From a bacterium (lineage in GTDB: Bacteria > Omnitrophota > Gorgyraeia > Gygaellales > UBA12090), in NCBI GenBank assembly GCA_004299495.1, contig SCPY01000250.1:1-5733 (forward strand): a stretch of DNA of 5,733 nt, written 5' to 3'. Positions 1 to 5,413 of this stretch are shown here, in pieces. Below the pieces are notes generated by a model. The model saw only the letters and a program-made list of their open reading frames with translations, searched no databases and was not told the origin of the DNA. A program made the translations under genes and the position numbers. The first letter of the stretch is position 1. Each line of letters starts with the position of its first letter.

Positions 1-1356
1 CTGGAATTATTTGAGTTACTAAAACAGGGGCAGCCTCACAGGATTGCCGTCACCTATAGAAAGCAAAAAATAGGCGAAGAATTACGCATCTGGCAGGATG
101 CTAAAAATGCCCAATTGGATATCCTTATAGGCACAAGGCCCGCCGTATTTACTCCAATGTGTAACCTGGGACTCATCATCATAGAGGAAGAAGACGGCTA
201 TGGATATAAAGAAGAGCAGGCCCCTTATTATCACGCGCGAGAAGTCGCCCTGATGCGCGCCCAATTAGGGGAACATAAAGTTATCTTGGCGGGAAGAACG
301 CCCACCCTGGAATCATATTACGCGATTAAAACAAAAAAAATGAGATACATCGGCCCGGAGGCCGGCGAAGATGAAAAATCAGAAATCAAAATAGTGGATA
401 TGCGCCAATACGGCTTTTCGCGCAAAGGAGCAAGGCCGATTATTTCTCCGGCCTTGGGCGACAGGATACAAAAGGCGCTTACCGCGGGCAAAAAGATAAT
501 TATATTCGTAAACCGCAAAGGGTTTGCCGCAAGCGCTTATTGCCCGAAATGCGGCCTGGTATTAACCTGCGAAAAATGCAGCCGCGGATTAGCCTTTTAT
601 TCTGAAGAGAAGAAGCTCGTCTGTAATTTATGCGGCCTTACCAAGCCGCTGCCATCAGCCTGCCCGCAGTGCGGCGCGCGCTATATTAAGCATAAAGGTT
701 TTGGGATTGAAAGGATAAAGAGCCAGTTGCATTTGTCTTACCCCCAGGCAAAGATCTGCCGTATTGATAAAGAGCATGATACGCTACCTCCTGACGCCCA
801 GATAATTCTTGCCACAGAAATGATTTTCCATAGGGAGCAGGTACCGGCCGCTGATGTGGTAGCGGCGATAGACTTAGATAAAGCATTACAGATCGTCAAC
901 TATCGAGGTAATGAAAAGCTATACTCCCTTGTACATCGGTTAAAGACAATAGTCAGGGATGAGCTTTTGATTCAAACCGCGATGCCGGAGCATTATCAAC
1001 AGAAGGAATTCATCCATTTTAATATTCAGAAGCTTTTTGACGCGGAGCTGCGGGAAAGGAAAGCCCTAAGCCTTCCGCCATTCGCGCATCTGGCAGCGGT
1101 ATCTCTGCGGGGAAAAGACTTAGAGCATACTAAGAGAATTGCCTTTGAGGTTTACGAGAAACTTAAGGATAAAGACAGCAAGGTGATGATATTTGAGCCC
1201 ACAGAAGGCCTGCCGGCAAAACTAAGAGGAAAATACCGCTTTAATATTCTTTTAAAGGCAAAAAATCCCTTTCATTTGAGCGATTTTCTAAGAAAACATC
1301 TGGCGGGCATAAGGCATTCCGGGGTTATCTCAACAATAGAAATTGATCCCCAATAG
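1..1356 (+). CDS. priA: Primosomal protein N' (PriA), 5'-truncated by window; degenerate helicase motifs
   Basis: The frame is open from base 1 to the TAG at 1354-1356, giving 451 C-terminal residues of a protein usually around 730 long. The N-terminal DNA-binding part and Walker A lie upstream. PriA rebuilds the replisome at stalled forks in the cytoplasm. Recognition rests on the G-T-R-x-A-x-F-x-P segment, on Y-H-A-R-E, and on a complete zinc domain with four Cys pairs (fragment residues 181/184, 190/193, 208/211, 221/224; bases 541-672). The C-terminal signature L-P-P-F-A-H-L-A and a late I-Q-T-x-x-P-E-H-Y also fit. The motor motifs are altered: DEEHD is EEEDG (184-198), GSATPS is AGRTPT (289-306), GTQMIxKG is ATEMIFHR (811-834), and QVAGRAGR is missing, with about five residues fewer around 928-951. 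The frame is uninterrupted and the zinc site complete, so this looks like a conserved helicase-dead PriA rather than a decaying gene. Any TTG or ATG start inside the fragment would be artificial. fmt follows after 6 nt. Confidence 0.9.
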   Translation: MELFELLKQGQPHRIAVTYRKQKIGEELRIWQDAKNAQLDILIGTRPAVFTPMCNLGLIIIEEEDGYGYKEEQAPYYHAREVALMRAQLGEHKVILAGRTPTLESYYAIKTKKMRYIGPEAGEDEKSEIKIVDMRQYGFSRKGARPIISPALGDRIQKALTAGKKIIIFVNRKGFAASAYCPKCGLVLTCEKCSRGLAFYSEEKKLVCNLCGLTKPLPSACPQCGARYIKHKGFGIERIKSQLHLSYPQAKICRIDKEHDTLPPDAQIILATEMIFHREQVPAADVVAAIDLDKALQIVNYRGNEKLYSLVHRLKTIVRDELLIQTAMPEHYQQKEFIHFNIQKLFDAELRERKALSLPPFAHLAAVSLRGKDLEHTKRIAFEVYEKLKDKDSKVMIFEPTEGLPAKLRGKYRFNILLKAKNPFHLSDFLRKHLAGIRHSGVISTIEIDPQ

Positions 1357-1362
1357 GCGAAT

Positions 1363-2301
1363 ATGAACATCGTATTTTTCGGAAGCGGCGGATTCGCGTT
1401 AAAGAGTTTGGAAGCCCTGGTTACGGGTGCCCATAAGGTAAACTTGGTAGTTACCCAGCCGGACAAGCCAAAGGGGAGGCATCTGGCGCTTTCATCCACA
1501 GAGGTTAAAAGTAAGGCTGAAGCGCTGGGATTAAAAATCATCCAGCCGCAAAATCCCAATTCTCAAGAAGCAATCAATGCCTTAAAGGAAATACCCGCGG
1601 ATTTATACGTGGTTATTTCCTACGGGCACTTTCTTAAAGAACCGTTATTGCGATTACCCAAACTATATCCTCTCAATGTGCATGCCTCTTTACTGCCTAA
1701 ATATAGAGGCGCGGCCCCTATTAATTGGGCGATAATTAACGGAGAAAGAGAAACCGGAGTAAGCATAATCAGAATGGTTGAGGCCATGGACGCCGGAGAC
1801 ATTCTTCTGGAAAAAAAAATTCCCATTGATGATAATGACACGGCGGTAACGCTGGAAGAGAAATTAAGCACGCTCGCGGCGGGCGCGCTTACGCGGGCAA
1901 TACAGTTAATTGAGAAAAAAGCGGAAAAATTCATAAAACAAGATACATCGGCTGTCAGCTTTGCTCCAAAATTAGAAAAGCGCCACGGCGAAATTAACTG
2001 GAGCAATGGCGCGGCTGAAATCTCAAGGCAAATCAAGGGCCTAACCACGTGGCCCGGCGCGTATACCTATTACAAGGGTAAACTTCTTAAGCTCTGGAGC
2101 GCTGAAGCTCGAAAAGAAAACAGCAAAAACCCCGGTGAGATATTAGAGGCGGGCGCCGGCAGGTTGATTATAGGCACTGCCAGGGGCAGCTTAGAGATTG
2201 TAGAATTACAGCTTGAAGGCGGCAGGCGTTTAAGCGCGGCCGCGTTCCTGAGCGGGCATAATCTTGCTCCGGGGAATAAATTTGATAAAGCAGTCAGCTA
2301 A
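1363..2301 (+). CDS. fmt: Methionyl-tRNA formyltransferase
   Basis: Transfers a formyl group from 10-formyl-tetrahydrofolate to Met-tRNAfMet for bacterial translation initiation in the cytoplasm. The 312-residue product is full length for the family. The N-terminal Rossmann-like domain begins M-N-I-V-F-F-G-S-G-G-F-A. The formyltransferase signature S-L-L-P-K-Y-R-G-A-A-P (residues 109-119) is intact, and the catalytic triad is visible as Asn105, His107 and Asp143 (in M-D-A-G-D). The C-terminal tRNA-binding domain shows F-A-P-K-L, G-x-I-x-W, G-L-T-T-W-P-G-A-Y-T (about 219-228), and the closing L-S-A-A-A-F-L-S-G-H. The family's P-S-P-V-K loop reads S-T-E-V-K here, a mild variation. The ATG lies 6 nt after the priA stop with only a weak AGG (1355-1357) overlapping that stop, so co-transcription and translational coupling with priA are likely. 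def, often found between priA and fmt, is absent. Confidence 0.97.
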   Translation: MNIVFFGSGGFALKSLEALVTGAHKVNLVVTQPDKPKGRHLALSSTEVKSKAEALGLKIIQPQNPNSQEAINALKEIPADLYVVISYGHFLKEPLLRLPKLYPLNVHASLLPKYRGAAPINWAIINGERETGVSIIRMVEAMDAGDILLEKKIPIDDNDTAVTLEEKLSTLAAGALTRAIQLIEKKAEKFIKQDTSAVSFAPKLEKRHGEINWSNGAAEISRQIKGLTTWPGAYTYYKGKLLKLWSAEARKENSKNPGEILEAGAGRLIIGTARGSLEIVELQLEGGRRLSAAAFLSGHNLAPGNKFDKAVS

Positions 2302-2324
2302 AAAATCCTTGCAGGGAAGATTTT
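2302..2324 (+). other. Weak A/T-rich hairpin after fmt
   Basis: AAAAT-(bulged C)-CTT at 2302-2310 can pair with AAGATTTT at 2317-2324 around a GCAGGG loop, starting one base after the fmt stop. The stem is mostly A-T and has only one G-C pair. The T-run lies inside the stem, not after it, so it is a poor intrinsic terminator. It overlaps the -35 region of the promoter proposed next and may simply reflect A/T-rich spacer sequence. Confidence 0.25.
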
Positions 2325-2336
2325 CTATGCTATAAT
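2309..2336 (+). promoter_or_regulatory. Predicted extended -10 promoter for the galT-galT-gap-pgk genes
   Basis: A consensus -10 hexamer TATAAT lies at 2331-2336, preceded by TG one base upstream (2328-2329), which makes a perfect TGnTATAAT extended -10. The best -35 is TTGCAG at 2309-2314 with a 16-bp spacer, matching TTGACA only at its first three bases; extended -10 promoters tolerate this. Transcription would start near 2343, only about 3 nt before the galT1 ATG. It is the only spacer above 30 nt in the window, a plausible place for a new transcription unit. Confidence 0.5.
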
Positions 2337-2345
2337 TTAGCTTCT

Positions 2346-3365
2346 ATGCCGGAACTAAGAAAAGACCCTATAATCGGACGCTGGGTAATCATTGCCACCG
2401 AGCGCTCCAAGAGGCCCGATCAGTTAAAACCAAGCGCCCTGGGGCCCGCTGAAGGCGAGTGCCCGTTCTGCGAGGGGAAGGAAGCGCATACCCCGCCAGA
2501 GATATTCGCGATCCGCAAATCCGGAGAAAAAAATAAACCCGGATGGCATGTCCGGGTTGTCCCCAGCATCGCGCCTTTTTTAAGGATTGAGGGGGATTTA
2601 GACAGGCGCGGGCACGGCCTCTACGATATAATGAACGGCATCGGCGCCCATGAAGTGCTAGTTGAAACCCCCGCGCATATCGGCAATATCGCCGATTTGG
2701 CTCCCGAGCAAATATCGGAGGTGCTTGCCGCCTATAGGGAAAGGCTGATAGACCTAGAGAAGGATTCCCGCTTCAAATATGTACTGGTCTTTAAAAACTA
2801 CGGCTGGTCGGCCGGAAGCGGCAGAATAAAGCACTCCCGCTCACAGTTGATTGCCACTCCGGTGACTCCCAAGCGGGTGAAGGAAGAGCTGGTGGGAGCG
2901 AAGCACTATTATGACTACCATGAACGCTGCATCTTCTGCGACATCATCAGGCAGGAACTTCAGCAAAAGGAAAGAATAGTGCTTGAGCTTGACGGTTTCC
3001 TGGCAATAGCCCCCTTTGCCTCAAGGTTTCCTTTTGAGGTTTGGATCTTGCCCAAAAAACATTCCAGCGATTTTACCGACAGCGGCCCCCAGCACAGAAT
3101 AGACCTGGCTAAAATTCTAAAATTAGTGCTCTTAAAACTAAAGAAGGGGCTTAACGACCCTCCTTATAATTATATCATTCATACCGCGCCTTTCAGGCGC
3201 GAAAAACACGGCTACTGGAAAACCATACGCGAAGACTATCATTGGCATATTGAGATAATACCCCGGATAACCAGCGTGGCCGGGTTTGAATGGGGTACCG
3301 GTTTTTATATCTGCCCCCTGCCTCCGGAAGAAGCGGCGGGATTCTTGCGGGGAATAGAACCATAA
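2346..3365 (+). CDS. galT: GalT-family protein with nucleophilic His replaced by Arg (galT paralogue 1)
   Basis: Member of the galactose-1-phosphate uridylyltransferase branch of the HIT superfamily, 339 residues, a normal length. It starts M-P-E-L-R-K-D-P-I-I-G-R-W-V, the classical N-terminus, which fixes the start although there is no Shine-Dalgarno. Zinc ligands are kept: C-P-F-C (Cys39, Cys42), His111 in T-P-A-H, and His163. The active-site motif H-x-H-x-Q reads H163-S-R165-S-Q167, with CGC at 2838-2840. The residue that forms the uridylyl-His intermediate in GalT is therefore Arg, and normal ping-pong chemistry should not be possible. The loop before it is one residue longer than in the neighbouring paralogue. 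The second HIT-like half has C-I-F-C (195-198), I-I-H-T (His279) and H-W-H (299-301), with about seven extra residues before H-W-H. The segment G-F-E-W-G-T-G-F (313-320) is intact. Likely roles are pseudoenzyme, heterodimer partner or altered activity. I cannot exclude that this is a known family variant. Confidence 0.85.
   Translation: MPELRKDPIIGRWVIIATERSKRPDQLKPSALGPAEGECPFCEGKEAHTPPEIFAIRKSGEKNKPGWHVRVVPSIAPFLRIEGDLDRRGHGLYDIMNGIGAHEVLVETPAHIGNIADLAPEQISEVLAAYRERLIDLEKDSRFKYVLVFKNYGWSAGSGRIKHSRSQLIATPVTPKRVKEELVGAKHYYDYHERCIFCDIIRQELQQKERIVLELDGFLAIAPFASRFPFEVWILPKKHSSDFTDSGPQHRIDLAKILKLVLLKLKKGLNDPPYNYIIHTAPFRREKHGYWKTIREDYHWHIEIIPRITSVAGFEWGTGFYICPLPPEEAAGFLRGIEP
3243..3262 (+). repeat. 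20-bp identity between galT copies (other copy at 4242-4261)
   Basis: A perfect 20-base match covers the codons around H-W-H-I-E-I-I-P in both paralogues, at 3243-3262 and 4242-4261. A second match of 14 bases lies 22 bases further on in each copy (3285-3298 and 4284-4297), over the F-E-W-G-T codons. Elsewhere the copies have diverged clearly at the DNA level. The matches mark the tandem duplication and are not a separate element. Confidence 0.8.
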
Positions 3366-4355
3366 ATGGCTGAATTAAGAAAAGACCCGATTGTGGGAAG
3401 ATGGGTAATTATTGATACCGACCATCCCAGCGGCCCTCAGGATTTTGAAAAGGAGGAGCTCGCGTTTCGCGGCGGAGACTGCCCTTTTTGCTACGGGAAT
3501 GAAGCGCTAACCCCGCCTGAAATTGAAGTCATCAGGGACCCGAATACGCCGGCGAATAAACCCGGATGGCAGGTTCGCGCCATCGCCAACAAATTCCCCG
3601 CCCTGCAGATTGAAGGAGATATTGAAAGGCGGGGGCTGGGCCTCTATGATATGTCTAACGGCACCGGCGCACACGAAATCATTATCCAGACCCCCTACCA
3701 CCATAAAGAACTATCCGACCTTGAGGATTATGAGGTTGAGAATGTCATCCGGATGTACTGCCGCAGGATGAGCGATTTATATAAAGATACGCGCTTTAAA
3801 TACATCCTGCTTTTTAAAAATCACGGGCCGTCCGCCGGGGCATCATTAGAGCATCCTCATACCCAGCTTATCGCCCTGCCGATGATCCCAAAAAATGTCC
3901 AGGAAGAGCTGGACGGAGCGTTTGCCTACTTCGCCTACCGCGAACGCTGCGTCTTTTGCGATATAAACCGGCAGGAGCTGCAGGAAAAAGAAAGAATAAT
4001 TTTTGACGGAAAATATTTTCTTGTTTTCTGCCCTTACGTATCAAGGCTTCCTTTTGAGATTTGGATAGTGCCCAAGAAACATCAGGATGCCTTTTGCCAG
4101 ATGAATAATGAGCAGATACAGGAATTAGCCAGGACGCTTAAAAGCACCCTGCAGCGTATTAATGAGGTATTGAATCATCCGGCATACAATTTTATCGTGC
4201 ATACCTCTCCTATAAACGTAGAGCATAAAGAAGGTTACCACTGGCATATTGAGATAATACCAAAGCTTACCCGGGTGGCAGGATTTGAATGGGGTACGGG
4301 ATTTTATATTGTCCCCACGCCTCCGGAGTTAGCGGCAAAACACTTAAAACAGTAA
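3366..4355 (+). CDS. galT: Galactose-1-phosphate uridylyltransferase, intact active site (galT paralogue 2)
   Basis: Predicted Leloir-pathway enzyme exchanging UMP between UDP-glucose and galactose 1-phosphate via a covalent uridylyl-histidine. The 329 residues begin M-A-E-L-R-K-D-P-I-V-G-R-W-V, matching the upstream paralogue. Zinc ligands are Cys39 and Cys42 (C-P-F-C), His112 (T-P-Y-H) and His163. The active-site motif is complete, E-H163-P-H165-T-Q167 (His165 codon at 3858-3860). The C-terminal half carries C-V-F-C (195-198), H-W-H (292-294) and G-F-E-W-G-T-G-F (306-313), the region that in E. coli GalT contacts substrate in the partner subunit. The ATG directly abuts the upstream TAA. The only purine-rich site is a poor GCGGGGA near 3347-3353, about 12 nt upstream, so translation is probably coupled to the first copy. 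Related HIT enzymes (ADP-glucose or Ap4A phosphorylases) share this fold, so the exact substrate is not proven. Confidence 0.9.
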   Translation: MAELRKDPIVGRWVIIDTDHPSGPQDFEKEELAFRGGDCPFCYGNEALTPPEIEVIRDPNTPANKPGWQVRAIANKFPALQIEGDIERRGLGLYDMSNGTGAHEIIIQTPYHHKELSDLEDYEVENVIRMYCRRMSDLYKDTRFKYILLFKNHGPSAGASLEHPHTQLIALPMIPKNVQEELDGAFAYFAYRERCVFCDINRQELQEKERIIFDGKYFLVFCPYVSRLPFEIWIVPKKHQDAFCQMNNEQIQELARTLKSTLQRINEVLNHPAYNFIVHTSPINVEHKEGYHWHIEIIPKLTRVAGFEWGTGFYIVPTPPELAAKHLKQ

Positions 4356-4356
4356 A

Positions 4357-4362
4357 AGGAGG
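4357..4362 (+). promoter_or_regulatory. Strong Shine-Dalgarno of gap
   Basis: AGGAGG lies 7 nt before the ATG at 4370, immediately after the galT2 stop (4353-4355). It decides the start: an in-frame ATG at 4289, inside galT2, would add 27 residues unlike any GAPDH. It is the only near-perfect ribosome binding site in the window and fits high expression of gap. Confidence 0.92.
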
Positions 4363-4369
4363 AAATAAA

Positions 4370-5383
4370 ATGGCAGTAAAAGTCGGCATTAACGGTTTTG
4401 GCAGGATTGGCAAGCTCGCGCTTAAGGCCGGGCTAAAGCTAAAGGACCTGGAGTTTGTGGCGGTAAACGACCTGACAAACACCCAGACTCTCGCGCACTT
4501 ATTTAAATATGATTCTACCTTCGGGAGGTTTGACGGAGAGGTGAGCGCGAAGGAAGACTCCATAAGCATAAACGGAAAAGAAATAAAGGTCTTTTGCCAG
4601 AAAGACCCGGGGCTGATTCCCTGGAAGGATATGGGCGTTCAGATAGTTATAGAATCCACCGGCAGGTTCACCGAGGCGGAAAAAGCAAAGGCGCATATGT
4701 CCGGCGGCACAGTGAAGAAAGTGGTGATAAGCGCGCCCGCGAAGGGGGACGACGGCACCTTTTGTATGGGGGTAAATGAAGACGGCTATGATCCAAAAAA
4801 ACATAACATCATCTCAAACGCATCATGCACCACCAACTGCCTTGCCCCGGTTTCCAAAGTGCTTCTGGATAACTTCGGAATAAGGCGCGGCTATATGACC
4901 ACGGTGCATTCCTACACCAACGACCAGGTAACCCTGGATTTTCCGCACAGCGACCTGCGCAGGGCCCGTACCGCCGCCCAGAATATGATCATTACCAAAA
5001 CCGGAGCGGCCGCGGCAATCGGCGCGGTGATCCCCGCGTTAAAAGGGAAAATGGATGGTGTGGCCATAAGGGTTCCTACTTCTAACGTGTCTCTGCTTGT
5101 TTTGAACGCGGAGTTGGATAAAAAGGCGACAGCGGAGGAGATAAACGAGGCATTCAAGAAAGCCGCCTCAAGCGAAAGAATGAAAAAGGTTTTCGCGGTA
5201 ACGGATGAACCGCTGGTGTCGCGCGATTTTAACGGATGTGATAAATCCGCTACCATTGACGCGCAGTCAACCAAGGTCATTGACGGAAACCTCGCCACGG
5301 TTTTTGCCTGGTACGATAACGAATGGGGCTATAGCTGCAGGATAGCCGATCTGATTGAGTATATCGCTAAAAAGGGGATTTAA
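4370..5383 (+). CDS. gap: Glyceraldehyde-3-phosphate dehydrogenase, type I
   Basis: Cytoplasmic glycolytic enzyme oxidising glyceraldehyde 3-phosphate with inorganic phosphate to 1,3-bisphosphoglycerate. The 337 residues match the family length. The N-terminal Rossmann motif I-N-G-F-G-R-I-G-K spans residues 7-15. Asp34 in A-V-N-D indicates preference for NAD+ over NADP+. The catalytic signature A-S-C-T-T-N-C-L-A-P holds Cys153, and the general base is His180 in T-V-H-S-Y-T. Phosphate-site features include T211-G212 and Arg234 in R-V-P-T. The C-terminal W-Y-D-N-E-W-G-Y is intact. The usual Lys in T-G-A-A-K-A is Ala here (T-G-A-A-A-A). It begins 14 nt after galT2 and ends 30 nt before pgk without a visible terminator, so it is probably co-transcribed with both. 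pgk acts on its product. Confidence 0.98.
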   Translation: MAVKVGINGFGRIGKLALKAGLKLKDLEFVAVNDLTNTQTLAHLFKYDSTFGRFDGEVSAKEDSISINGKEIKVFCQKDPGLIPWKDMGVQIVIESTGRFTEAEKAKAHMSGGTVKKVVISAPAKGDDGTFCMGVNEDGYDPKKHNIISNASCTTNCLAPVSKVLLDNFGIRRGYMTTVHSYTNDQVTLDFPHSDLRRARTAAQNMIITKTGAAAAIGAVIPALKGKMDGVAIRVPTSNVSLLVLNAELDKKATAEEINEAFKKAASSERMKKVFAVTDEPLVSRDFNGCDKSATIDAQSTKVIDGNLATVFAWYDNEWGYSCRIADLIEYIAKKGI

Positions 5384-5413
5384 AAGCAATCACAAAATAC
5401 ACCTCTAAGTAAA

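Noticed and set aside
115..117. TTG as the start of a short PriA-like gene
   Set aside because: The same frame is open to base 1 and encodes PriA-like sequence before the TTG, so the gene is cut by the window edge.
1620..2048. 142-codon open frame on the - strand opposite fmt
   Set aside because: It is a mirror of fmt codon structure with no recognisable domain or ribosome site.
2302..2324. Intrinsic terminator between fmt and galT1
   Set aside because: The stem has one G-C pair and no T-tract after it; listed only as a weak hairpin.
3523..3771. 82-codon + strand frame inside galT2
   Set aside because: It is out of frame with a clearly real GalT, with no start signal and a low-complexity Pro/Arg-rich product.
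4289..4369. 27-residue N-terminal extension of gap from the ATG at 4289
   Set aside because: It overlaps the galT2 coding end, has no GAPDH similarity, and AGGAGG at 4357-4362 points to the ATG at 4370.
4912..5298. 128-codon open frame on the - strand opposite gap
   Set aside because: It overlaps the most conserved part of gap; composition (Ser/Ala/Leu rich) is typical of antisense shadows.
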